Origin: an uncultured Arenicella sp.
GTDB taxonomy: Bacteria; Pseudomonadota; Gammaproteobacteria; Arenicellales; Arenicellaceae
Direction of reading: 5' to 3'
Assembly (NCBI GenBank): GCA_937989675.1
Contig: CALKRK010000163.1
Location: 1 to 43,934, forward strand
Length of the DNA stretch: 43,934 bases
Numbering within the stretch: position 1 is the first letter of the stretch; each line of letters begins with the position of its first letter. Below, in pieces: positions 33,619 through 42,814 of this stretch. The notes under the pieces were generated by a model that saw only the letters and a program-made list of their open reading frames with translations, had not been told where the DNA came from and ran no database searches. The position numbers and the translations under genes were made by a program.

Positions 33619-34225
33619 TATGAAAAAATCAACTCATGGAGGAGCACGAAGCGGCGCAGGACGGCCCAAGGGGAGCGGCAAATACAAAGAGCCGACCAAA
33701 GCTATTCGTGTGCCTGAAGGCAGCATTACCTACATCAAGGAGTTTCTTGAAAGCTACCCTGAAGTAACCGAACTAGGCCCAATTACCACGTCTGAAAGTG
33801 TCAGCGCTAGTAGCAATGACAATATAGTGAAACTGGAAATCCCTTTGTTCAGCTCAACCGTCGCAGCCGGCTTTCCATCTCCAGCCGAAGATCACGTTGA
33901 AGAAACACTCGATTTAAACGATTACATGGTTCAACGGCCCGACAGCACTTTCATGCTGCGCGTTGAAGGTGAATCGATGAAAAATGCAGGCATACTGCCT
34001 AACGACATATTAATTGTAGATCGCTCTTTAAAAGCCACACATAATAAAATAGTCATTGCAGCCATTGATGGCGAGCTCACCGTTAAACGCCTTTTTCATC
34101 GAGGCGGCTTAGTGAAACTGTTGCCGGAAAACCCGGCCTACCCCGAAATTGAACTCGAGTCAGAAGCCGAGTTGAAAATCTGGGGCGTGGTCATCGGCAG
34201 CTTTCGTCGTTTTCAAACCTTTTAA
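33614..34225 (+). CDS. UmuD-like S24 peptidase, self-cleaving SOS protein
   Basis: 203 residues from the ATG at 33614 (others: TTG 33599, ATG 33620). An N-terminal basic stretch (THGGARSGAGRPKGSGKY) is seen in many UmuD proteins. The self-cleavage site is Ala85-Gly86 in TVAAGFPSPAED. The catalytic dyad is Ser121 in VEGESMKNAG and Lys158 in DGELTVKRL, and LPENPAYPEIELES is also UmuD-like. After RecA-stimulated cleavage UmuD' forms DNA polymerase V with UmuC. No umuC follows: the next gene encodes a 66-residue protein and then transcription converges with pbpC. The partner must be elsewhere or the gene acts alone. A LexA-like regulator is less likely because there is no N-terminal winged helix. 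Confidence 0.88.
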   Translation: MSMKKSTHGGARSGAGRPKGSGKYKEPTKAIRVPEGSITYIKEFLESYPEVTELGPITTSESVSASSNDNIVKLEIPLFSSTVAAGFPSPAEDHVEETLDLNDYMVQRPDSTFMLRVEGESMKNAGILPNDILIVDRSLKATHNKIVIAAIDGELTVKRLFHRGGLVKLLPENPAYPEIELESEAELKIWGVVIGSFRRFQTF

Positions 34226-34246
34226 GCCCTTACACTCAGTAAACTC

Positions 34247-34447
34247 ATGAAAACCATTGACCTAAACTCCTTAATTGGCGATAGCGGCCTAAGCACTCAA
34301 GCCGCGCTTGCGAAAACCATGCGCCAAGTTTGTGAGACCGATGCTCCCCTAGCTATCGATGGAGCAGGCAAAGACCAAGTGGTGATGGTACCACTGAAGA
34401 GTTTTAAAGAATTAGGCGCTAAGCTGGACGCTTTGAAAGCTCGCTAA
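34247..34447 (+). CDS. small protein of unknown function downstream of umuD
   Basis: 66 residues, starting 21 bases after the umuD stop and therefore probably co-transcribed. It is soluble with no signal peptide. The pattern, an N-terminal helix-forming half and a strand-helix VVMVPLKSFKELGAKLDALK, recalls Phd/YefM-type antitoxins, but the similarity is weak and no toxin gene follows. The place is normally taken by umuC. The stop is 37 bases from the convergent pbpC stop; a weak imperfect stem with five T near 34448-34476 may end transcription. Confidence 0.6.
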   Translation: MKTIDLNSLIGDSGLSTQAALAKTMRQVCETDAPLAIDGAGKDQVVMVPLKSFKELGAKLDALKAR

Positions 34448-34484
34448 ACAAAGCTTCTTTTCAGAGAAACTTTTTAGTCAGCGG

Positions 34485-36647
34485 CTACTTAACAATAAAC
34501 GAGACTACCTGCGTGCTTCGCGGTGAAAGCTTATCGGTGGCAAAAACTTTTGCTGTTACAGTATGTGTGCCAGCCTGCAAAGGCCATAAATAGCTCAACG
34601 ATTGGGTAGAGGCGATAAGACTATTATTCACAAACCAATCTACCCGCGCGACCTCACCACTGCCATCGAGCTTGAACTCTAGCGCTTCACTTTCGTCTGG
34701 AATTCTTGGGTCACGCGCTACATGCATCTGATCCACTGGCTGAGCTATTCGGTAACCCCGCTTCGGCTCACTCGTTGCCTGCGAATTAGGACGGCGAGCA
34801 GGCAAAAACCATTCCTTGCGTGTTGCGCACAGACCATTGCTTAGCAAGCCCGAATCAATGCATACCTCTTCTTGGACCAATTTTCGGCTAAGGAACAATG
34901 GCTTGGTTTCTTTATGCCGATTAAGTTCAGAAAACATGGCGCGCATTACTAACGCCGGGCCGACTGAACCGGTCACGCGGTCCATGGGCTGGTTATCCAA
35001 GTTTCCTAGCCAAACGCCAACCACATAACGATGATTAAACCCGACTACCCAGGCATCTCGATAGTCATTTGATGTACCTGTTTTCACGGCAGTTTGCACT
35101 GGCAATTGTAACGCGCCACCTCGGCCAAACTCACGCGCACGAGCTTCTGGGTCTGACAAAATATGAGCCACCAACGAGCTTACCTCAGGGCTGAATACGC
35201 GAGCCTCGCGATCGGCTTTCGGCCTGTTTGTTTCTCGTAAACCACGAGCTAAGCCACCGCGAGCGATACTTGCATAAGCACCCACCAATGAATACAAGCT
35301 GATCTCTCCATTGCCCAAAGCAATGCCATTTCCATAGTCAACCGACCTTAGGTTTAAATCATGAATACCGAGCGCGCTGAGTTTTTTGAGTAACGGTTCT
35401 ACACCAACATATTGAGCCGCCTTAATCGCAGGAATATTCAATGAATTGCCTAAGGCCTCTCGCAACGGCAATTCACCATAAAACGTATTGCTGTAGTTAC
35501 GGTAGCTGTGCATCCCTTGACCAACGCCCTCTTTCAACGGGCTATCATCAATCATGGTTGCGGCGGTCCAGCCCTTCTCCAGCGCAGACGCATACACAAA
35601 CGGTTTAAGGGTCGAACCTGGTTGTCGTTTAACTTTAACCGTATCGTAAGCCGCGCCCTCCTGAGCATCAGCCACCGCCCACGCCAGGATCTCGTCTGTT
35701 TGGTGGTCAACAACCAACAGCCCTCCATGTTGAACATCTCGCGATTGCAGATCGGCAATTCGTTCATTGAGCAGGGTTTGTGCCGTGCTTTGCAAGCGAC
35801 TATCCAACGTAGTCTGAATTTTGTTTAAGTCTGAACCACTCTGCTGATAAACATGATTAGCAAAATGACGTACGTTCAGCATTGGCTTAGGCTTTGTCAC
35901 CACTAAAGGGCGATCTGCGATTTGTTCTGCCATGACTAACTCAGCATCAATCGCGCGCTCAGCTAGAATCGCTAAACGGCCTTCCAGTCTTTGCGTACTC
36001 TTATACAAGTCAAAACGTGATGGTGCTCTGACCAGAACAGCAAGTGCCAGTATCTCCTTGTGGCTCAGGGTACCAACGTCTCTATCAAAGTAATAGCTAG
36101 CGGCTTGTTGCACACCTCTGCGCTGGGCTGCATAGGGGACCTGATTTAGATAGAACTCAAGAATCGTGGCTTTATCAAACTTAGCTTCCAGCTCTTGGGC
36201 TTCCCAACCTTCCAACCATCGCGCCCAAATAGAACGAGGCCTTTGGTGAATCATCCGCACAACTTGTTCAGATATGGTACTGGCTCCTCTCACGCCCTCC
36301 AACGCTAATATGTTTTGCGCCAATGCCATAAGCCGTGCTTTCCAATCAATACCTGCATGCGAGTAGAAACGTTTATCTTCCGCTAGGATAAACGCCTGTT
36401 GTAAAAACTCGGGCACACCGTGCAGATCGACCACGTCATGCGCATTCCAATGATTTTGGTATGTGACTGTTAAGGGGTAGCCATCACGGTCCAGCAATTG
36501 CGGCTTTACACGTGCTTGCGTAAGGCTAGTCAAATCATCAGGCAAAAGCAGCATGTCACGCTGCGTCGCCAAATAGAGAAGTCCCAGCCCAAGCACCATG
36601 GCACCTATGCCAGCGGTTAGAACACGACGCCACCATCGCTTAAACAT
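34485..36647 (-). CDS. pbpC: penicillin-binding protein 1C
   Basis: 720 residues. An N-terminal membrane anchor (about 8-27) precedes the glycosyltransferase domain with catalytic Glu in LAEDKRFYSHAGID and the second motif GVRGASTISEQVVRM. The transpeptidase domain follows with the SxxK serine in KRQPGSTLKPFVYA, the SxN motif in LGNSLNIPA and the KTG motif in VQTAVKTGTSNDYRDAW. The last about 90 residues are the beta-rich domain typical of PBP1C (GEVARVDWFVNN...). It polymerises peptidoglycan in the periplasm. It is encoded eight bases after the alpha-2-macroglobulin gene, the conserved pair known from E. coli (yfhM-pbpC), where the two are thought to cooperate in defence and repair of the envelope. 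Confidence 0.93.
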   Translation of the reverse strand: MFKRWWRRVLTAGIGAMVLGLGLLYLATQRDMLLLPDDLTSLTQARVKPQLLDRDGYPLTVTYQNHWNAHDVVDLHGVPEFLQQAFILAEDKRFYSHAGIDWKARLMALAQNILALEGVRGASTISEQVVRMIHQRPRSIWARWLEGWEAQELEAKFDKATILEFYLNQVPYAAQRRGVQQAASYYFDRDVGTLSHKEILALAVLVRAPSRFDLYKSTQRLEGRLAILAERAIDAELVMAEQIADRPLVVTKPKPMLNVRHFANHVYQQSGSDLNKIQTTLDSRLQSTAQTLLNERIADLQSRDVQHGGLLVVDHQTDEILAWAVADAQEGAAYDTVKVKRQPGSTLKPFVYASALEKGWTAATMIDDSPLKEGVGQGMHSYRNYSNTFYGELPLREALGNSLNIPAIKAAQYVGVEPLLKKLSALGIHDLNLRSVDYGNGIALGNGEISLYSLVGAYASIARGGLARGLRETNRPKADREARVFSPEVSSLVAHILSDPEARAREFGRGGALQLPVQTAVKTGTSNDYRDAWVVGFNHRYVVGVWLGNLDNQPMDRVTGSVGPALVMRAMFSELNRHKETKPLFLSRKLVQEEVCIDSGLLSNGLCATRKEWFLPARRPNSQATSEPKRGYRIAQPVDQMHVARDPRIPDESEALEFKLDGSGEVARVDWFVNNSLIASTQSLSYLWPLQAGTHTVTAKVFATDKLSPRSTQVVSFIVK

Positions 36648-36655
36648 AACGCCTC

Positions 36656-39600
36656 CTACTGCCCAACATGCTCGACTTGCAGCTCAACCGGCACGCCTAG
36701 GCCATAAACATCTGGGTCGTACATCTCTTCGGCCTTAACAGGCATGGCAGAGAATGTGCCACCGGCAATCGCCTGCGCTGTATAACTCAAGTGGTAGTTG
36801 CCACGGGGCAGGTATTCGGAATAAAAACGCGCGGAGTCATGCCTTAGTTCTTTGTGATAAAAGCTGTAGCCATAGCGCCCATAAGGCACCCAACGGCTGA
36901 CCTGACGCGCCCAGGAGTTAGACGGAGCGGCATACTCTGGTTCGCCCGCATCAATACTTGATGAGGTTGCCAAATCTCGGTTAACTGGTTCCAAACCGCC
37001 TGGTATCGGGTCATCAATCACCACAAAGTTACGCACGGTTGGTACTGAGACAAACAAGTCAACTCGCAACAGCTCACCCTTTTTCAGTTGCAATGGGCTA
37101 CTTAGAATCTGCCACTCTCCGCCTCTTTGCACGGAGTACTCTCGGCGAATTTCAATACCAGCATTAACCCGTTCAGCGCTGTCTGCGGTTTCGGCGTACT
37201 GCATCCGTACATTGTAGTACATGCGGCCAGAACCCTGCTTGCTCAGCTCGACTTCGCCACTAAGAGATGACTCAACGGGCAGTTCGGGGTTCCTTAATAG
37301 CTCACTAGGGTCTCGTAAATCTGTGAACTCAGTTTCACCGATTAGCTGTACTCCGTATTTTTGTGTTTTGAACGACGCCGCAATCTGCATATGCGGCTCT
37401 TCACTCTCATACACTTCACTAAAATCTAGTAACGCATTCATACAAAAAATATTTTCTTGCGTATTCGCCCAATAGTCGCGCGCACCTCGAGTCTGTGTAA
37501 TCGCACGAACTTGTTTGAATGGCACATCGCCGATTACCGCCAGGCCTGCTTGAGATTTTTCTGTTACCGCCATAAAGCTCGACAATATCGCGCAGTTACT
37601 ACGCATCGGGCTATGCAACATGCGTTGATGGCCGGAGAACTCGGTATCGTTAAAATGAAACTTTCCACCCGACTGCACGCTGTAGGACAACAGTGTGCGA
37701 CTCTGCTCCAGCAGCTGATCATCATCAATATCAAGAGCGGCCGCGGCCTGTAGAAAATGCGCCTTGCCGAATAAGTCCATCTCGGGTACATGCGAGCGAT
37801 AGCGTTCAAGATCAGCTTTGTTTAACTTACCTCGAGCGGCCAACGCTGCAAGTGCTACCGCACGTACCGAAGATCGCATTCCGTTCATTGACTTTTCTTG
37901 TAGAGAATCTCCAACATCATCCCGGCGCAACAGCGTTAACAAATAACTGTGCAGGCGCTCCTCCACCTGTTCCGGAATGATATAACCTTGTTCACGCAGC
38001 CAAACAAACCCGATTGCGGTATAAGCACTGAGGTACGGGCTCACATAGGCGTCATTATTCACCCAGTACGTCATTCCGCCGTTTGGTGCCTGAAAAGCAG
38101 CGGCGTCATTTAAGGTTGTGTCAGGTAACTTGGCACTGCCTTCCCAGGTAAGCTCATCTGGCAAATACTTTTTGAGCCGTCCAAACTGCGCGGCCGCTAA
38201 GCCTTTACTCAAACGTTGCTCCCAGCAAAAATAAGGATAGTCACGCAGATAACGGAACGCACCTGCAATGTTGCCAATCACCGACGGTGAAACCGACACA
38301 CTCAAGCCCCCGACATCATTGTAAATACCGTCAGGAAACGCCACCTTTTCAGAAACCGTTGTTTGCGTTGTCGTTCCATAGCTAGCAGCCGTGAGCAGTG
38401 AACGCCGTTTGTTTACTGGCAAATGATGTTCAACCGCATCGATATCCACCTCGTCACCAGCCTTTGCCAAGAATGCCAACTCGCCAGCCTGATCTGCGGT
38501 TACATCTAACCACACACGTTTGCGCTCGTAGGGCTCAAGGCTGACTTGCTCAATTTTACTAAGCGGCGTTTTCAGCGCATCTCCGGCGGCACGAATCTCA
38601 ACAGAAACGGTGCGCGCTTTATTGGTACGATTCATCACTGAAAAACCGGCTTGTGCCTGGTCGCCCTCGGTCAGTTGGTTTGGCATAACTGGTCTTAGCT
38701 CAGTTGGCCGATTCACCTTGAACGTTGCGTCCCCTAAGCCCATCCGTTCTTCTTTGGTAACAGCCAAGGCAAACACTCGCCAACCAGTGAGATTATCCGG
38801 AAGATCAAACTCGAGCTTGGTTCGACCACGCTTATCCAAGTCAACTGACGGGTTCCAATAGGCGACAAACTTCATTAGATTACGTAAATCGCTGCCCTCT
38901 TCGCCACCTCCTCCACCGCCAGCGTTTGCGCCTTTCTTTTCGAACTTCTGGCGACCGACGAGTTGTTTAAGCAAGTTATAATTGGCAACACCAAGGTCCT
39001 CCAAGCGATTGAAACCTTGGTAAGGGTCATAGTAACTTTTGCCGCTTTTATTTAAATCGAACACCGCTTCATCAATAACCACAACCGCGACTTCCATCGG
39101 TTCTCGCTTACCTGAGACAGGCTTTGCCTTGAGCCGCAACTTCACGGTTTCTCGAGGCTTATACACTTCTTTGTCAGCCTTAATTTCAACCTTTAACTGT
39201 TTTTGAACATCAACGACCGGGACACTAACGTAGCCCATCTTAAACGCTGGCTTACCTAAATCTACGTTTCCATCGCCGAGCGGTTTTGCTACTCGCGGTG
39301 ACGCAACAACAACTGATACATACACACCAGGGTAATCATCTTGTTTGATTGGCACTTCGATAATCGGTGTACTGCCCTCGAGCTTTTTACGCCAGTGGCG
39401 CAGTACTCCGTAACGCTCAACGGTAATCAATGCTTCAGCATCAGGGTAAGGATTCTTAATTAGAAACTTTGCCACATCGCCTATTTTATAACTCTCGGCA
39501 TCGGGAATAATTTCTATTTGATGTTGGTTTCCGTCATCCCAAACAACAGCACCTTCACCAACAACCCAAGTGGATATTTGACTTTGATTCTCACGCCCTT

Positions 39601-42600
39601 TCGAATCTTGAATTGTGGCTAGTACTCGATGCGCGCCCGGATGCTCCGGCGTAAATTCGCATGGCTGGGCAGTTAGAGCGGACTCCAACTCACACGTAGC
39701 CACAGACACCCATTCAGAAGAGTACTGTGTTAGGTAAGCGTTGCCGGCACCTTTTACCCTAGCCGCGCGGGTTACATGGCGTTCAATATTGAACGCCACA
39801 CTAACGCCTGCAACAGGTTCACCTTTAGCGTCGACCACAATAGAATCAACCGCCGACGCCTTACCAACGTCATGAACCCAAGCTGTGTTGCGCAAACCAA
39901 TAAAGCGGTCGCGACCTAAATAGTCAACAGTGGCACTACTCGCAACGTATTTCCCTCGATCATCACGCACGGCGCTTTCAATAAACAAACGCCCAAAGTG
40001 GGTATCATAATCCCCTAGTTTTACTTCAGACTTGAGTTCGCCCTGCTTATCTACGGTGCCAGAACTTTGATGCACCGTGGTGTTATTAGCATGGCGATAC
40101 GATCCAAAATTGAACCCTTTGGCTTGCGGATGAGAGCTTCTAAACTGGGTTGGGCGCAGGATTACGGATGTTCTGACCTCAGCATCTGCATATGGCCCAC
40201 CGGCATGCATATTGGCAAGCGTTGTAACACTTAAGGTTTCGTTGGCGGAAAATTGATCACCGTTAACGTCGGTAGTCACGCGAAACGGGGCGGGCGTAAA
40301 ATCGCTCACCAATACCTGCATTGGCGACAGATAGAACTCTTTACCGCTGGCACGATAACGTAAACGAAATTGATACCATCCCACGGCGGCTGTGTTTGCA
40401 GTCGTCAATTCTCCGGCGTAAGAACCGAATTCAGACAAACTCAAATTTTCGACTTTCTGCACGACCTGACCTTTCGGGTCGATCACCTCTAACTGGTACC
40501 CGTCCGAATCCGCCGCCACCCAATGCTTGTTGCTTTGGTTACGCACATAAAATTTGTATTGAATGGTGCCACCGGCTTTATAGATTCCCTGAGCCGTGGT
40601 GCCCCATGCATGCGCATAGCCATCCTTTACCTTCAAACGGTTTCTCACCTTTGACCACGCCGCGTAAGGACCATCCAGCGGTAGAACCGCCAAATCGTCA
40701 CCTTTAGCAACTTTCAGCATTAAGCGCTGGTCTTCAAATCGGTAGTTGTCGATTAGATCTAGTTGAGGGTCTATCTCAACCAACCCTGGTAGCATAGCAA
40801 GCCCATTCTTATCCGTTTTAACAGCATCATCTGTTTCGTCAAACGCTTTAATCAATGCGTAGTAGTCTGTATCTAAACGCACCGATGCTCCTGCCACGGG
40901 CTTACCGGTAGCTAAATCCGTCACCCAAGCAAGCGAATTAAAATGGCCAAACTTAAAATGCACTTGATAAGGCGTAACCTGCGATACAAACCGGTAGTAT
41001 TCGCTATCATATCCCGGCGGCAGAGGTTCACTGCGTAGCGTACCAACGATTACACCTGATTGCCCATCCAACATTTCTCGTACCCCCAAAGGTACCGCGT
41101 AGGCAATGTCCTGAGCGTCGGCTAAGTCTTTTGAATAGTCCAGCCCATGTTCACGTTCTGATGCGGTCGTTCGAGAGTAGCCTGAAACCATGAGCCTATT
41201 TAAATTAGTCACCATGATTGGCACTTCAGTATCGAGATTTTTTTCGAGAACTGAGTGACGATGATCAAACCAAAGCCTTGGTGCTCGGTGCGCGGTGAGA
41301 AACGCCATATCAATCGGCGACTCGATGATTCGACCTACTTCGTCTATCAAATTTTCATCTGACTTTAACGCGTATTGTTCATATGCCTTTAACGACTCGG
41401 GCAGAATAAGCGTATATGGCGAATTGTCTCCGTAATTAAACCGGCGCTCAAAAAAATAGGTGAGTTGGTAATTGTCGTAGCGCGCCGACCATGGGTCGTA
41501 GTCTGTCAAGCCACCAGCCAAATCAGGCGATACGGTCAGGTGTTGTTTTGCGCTTGCGTAACTAACCGGTGTTGAAAACTTCAACGACACTCGGTTTAGT
41601 GGGTCACATTCAAACAGCGCCGCTGACGATTGGCCCTCTAGGCCGAGCGTTCGCAGATCGTCAGCAGTTGAGTACGTTGGCGGTAAATTGAACTCATCGT
41701 ATGAACCAGCCTCATAACATTCCACACCCAGAAATTTAAACTCTGGCAAGCTTCTAAAAGTATGTACCGCATCGGTTGCGAGCCCCGTTTCGTCCCCTGA
41801 TATTGATACCAGCCCAGCCATCACTTTCAGCGTTACTTCCGCGTCGGCAGGAAGGTCACGGCTTGGTGTAGCAATCCACTGTGTTCGAGCCTGCTCATGG
41901 GCTTGACGGCGCATAGCTAACTCTTGTTTTAGTTCCTCGCTAAGCTCTTGCTCTTCGTCTGTCAAATTCAATCGAGTAAGCAATTTAAACTCATCACCGG
42001 GTGTAGCTTGACTATAATGAGATTGGTTAACTGGATTGTCTTGCGGGCGCAACTCAACCGCAATCGCTCCTAAGTTACTCGCTTTATAGCGAATCTTTTT
42101 CTCCACCGTACTTTTGGTGACAGGCTGGTTGAACATAAGCGTAACTTGCGGGCGCCCCGCATCAACCCATTGATGTAAGCGAACCCAGGCAAGCTTTGGC
42201 CGTTGCGTGACGAAACGATGCTTATATTCCGCCGCCATCACAGCCCCGCCGCTGGTTTTAATTCCTGGCTCTACGGTTATGTCGTATTTAGTTGCGGCTT
42301 TTAACTGGGTTGCCTTAGCCAACTGACACGATAAGGAACTGGTATCCAACCAAAGCCATTCACATTGAACAGAAGGCGTTATCGATATGGGTATCTCGGC
42401 CGCCTCACGCCGCATATTGCCAATCGGAACAACAGGCTGATTAAACTTGAAGACTATTTGACGATTCCCCTCTGGTACATCCTTACCGGTTGGCGTAATA
42501 CGCAATATCTCTAGCTTCTTTTCATTCGCGTTATTAAACAGGGCTGAGTCAAATGCGCCCTGAGCCAACACAGGTAAATTCGCGCTCCCCAGAAAGATAA

Positions 42601-42643
42601 GTAAAACCACGCGCCACGCAATTCTTTCAATACCAGACTTCAT
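36656..42643 (-). CDS. bacterial alpha-2-macroglobulin with thioester motif
   Basis: 1995 residues from the ATG at 42643, which has GGGTGG eight bases upstream; the frame opens at a GTG at 42655. A signal peptide (to about VLAQG) has no lipobox, unlike the E. coli lipoprotein. The long series of beta-sandwich (MG) domains ends in the helical thioester domain with CWEQ near residue 1473 (DYPYFCWEQRLSKGLAAAQ), so the thioester can form. A Gly-rich insert (KKGANAGGGGGGEEGSDLR) near 1240 lies in the bait or linker region. Known members trap proteases that have entered the periplasm. The pairing with pbpC supports this. At nearly 2000 residues it is longer than the 1650-residue E. coli protein. 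Confidence 0.93.
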   Translation of the reverse strand: MKSGIERIAWRVVLLIFLGSANLPVLAQGAFDSALFNNANEKKLEILRITPTGKDVPEGNRQIVFKFNQPVVPIGNMRREAAEIPISITPSVQCEWLWLDTSSLSCQLAKATQLKAATKYDITVEPGIKTSGGAVMAAEYKHRFVTQRPKLAWVRLHQWVDAGRPQVTLMFNQPVTKSTVEKKIRYKASNLGAIAVELRPQDNPVNQSHYSQATPGDEFKLLTRLNLTDEEQELSEELKQELAMRRQAHEQARTQWIATPSRDLPADAEVTLKVMAGLVSISGDETGLATDAVHTFRSLPEFKFLGVECYEAGSYDEFNLPPTYSTADDLRTLGLEGQSSAALFECDPLNRVSLKFSTPVSYASAKQHLTVSPDLAGGLTDYDPWSARYDNYQLTYFFERRFNYGDNSPYTLILPESLKAYEQYALKSDENLIDEVGRIIESPIDMAFLTAHRAPRLWFDHRHSVLEKNLDTEVPIMVTNLNRLMVSGYSRTTASEREHGLDYSKDLADAQDIAYAVPLGVREMLDGQSGVIVGTLRSEPLPPGYDSEYYRFVSQVTPYQVHFKFGHFNSLAWVTDLATGKPVAGASVRLDTDYYALIKAFDETDDAVKTDKNGLAMLPGLVEIDPQLDLIDNYRFEDQRLMLKVAKGDDLAVLPLDGPYAAWSKVRNRLKVKDGYAHAWGTTAQGIYKAGGTIQYKFYVRNQSNKHWVAADSDGYQLEVIDPKGQVVQKVENLSLSEFGSYAGELTTANTAAVGWYQFRLRYRASGKEFYLSPMQVLVSDFTPAPFRVTTDVNGDQFSANETLSVTTLANMHAGGPYADAEVRTSVILRPTQFRSSHPQAKGFNFGSYRHANNTTVHQSSGTVDKQGELKSEVKLGDYDTHFGRLFIESAVRDDRGKYVASSATVDYLGRDRFIGLRNTAWVHDVGKASAVDSIVVDAKGEPVAGVSVAFNIERHVTRAARVKGAGNAYLTQYSSEWVSVATCELESALTAQPCEFTPEHPGAHRVLATIQDSKGRENQSQISTWVVGEGAVVWDDGNQHQIEIIPDAESYKIGDVAKFLIKNPYPDAEALITVERYGVLRHWRKKLEGSTPIIEVPIKQDDYPGVYVSVVVASPRVAKPLGDGNVDLGKPAFKMGYVSVPVVDVQKQLKVEIKADKEVYKPRETVKLRLKAKPVSGKREPMEVAVVVIDEAVFDLNKSGKSYYDPYQGFNRLEDLGVANYNLLKQLVGRQKFEKKGANAGGGGGGEEGSDLRNLMKFVAYWNPSVDLDKRGRTKLEFDLPDNLTGWRVFALAVTKEERMGLGDATFKVNRPTELRPVMPNQLTEGDQAQAGFSVMNRTNKARTVSVEIRAAGDALKTPLSKIEQVSLEPYERKRVWLDVTADQAGELAFLAKAGDEVDIDAVEHHLPVNKRRSLLTAASYGTTTQTTVSEKVAFPDGIYNDVGGLSVSVSPSVIGNIAGAFRYLRDYPYFCWEQRLSKGLAAAQFGRLKKYLPDELTWEGSAKLPDTTLNDAAAFQAPNGGMTYWVNNDAYVSPYLSAYTAIGFVWLREQGYIIPEQVEERLHSYLLTLLRRDDVGDSLQEKSMNGMRSSVRAVALAALAARGKLNKADLERYRSHVPEMDLFGKAHFLQAAAALDIDDDQLLEQSRTLLSYSVQSGGKFHFNDTEFSGHQRMLHSPMRSNCAILSSFMAVTEKSQAGLAVIGDVPFKQVRAITQTRGARDYWANTQENIFCMNALLDFSEVYESEEPHMQIAASFKTQKYGVQLIGETEFTDLRDPSELLRNPELPVESSLSGEVELSKQGSGRMYYNVRMQYAETADSAERVNAGIEIRREYSVQRGGEWQILSSPLQLKKGELLRVDLFVSVPTVRNFVVIDDPIPGGLEPVNRDLATSSSIDAGEPEYAAPSNSWARQVSRWVPYGRYGYSFYHKELRHDSARFYSEYLPRGNYHLSYTAQAIAGGTFSAMPVKAEEMYDPDVYGLGVPVELQVEHVGQ

Positions 42644-42814
42644 TAAAGAAACCACCCATTAGTTAAATCGAGGAACTAGGATTATGCCCCTAAGCTAGAT
42701 TTAGGATCATGGGGATTCTGTGTTATTTCTGTGTATTCCTACTCGGCCGGAACCGCCAGACTGCTATTGCTATTCTATATAAGCCGAAAAACAAACCAGT
42801 TGCCAGACCATCGC

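Noticed and set aside
34247-34447. toxin-antitoxin module
   Set aside because: The small protein has only a weak antitoxin-like look and no toxin gene lies on either side.
40321-40707. 128-codon plus-strand ORF inside the alpha-2-macroglobulin gene
   Set aside because: It is an antisense shadow of a clearly coding minus-strand gene, with no family features.
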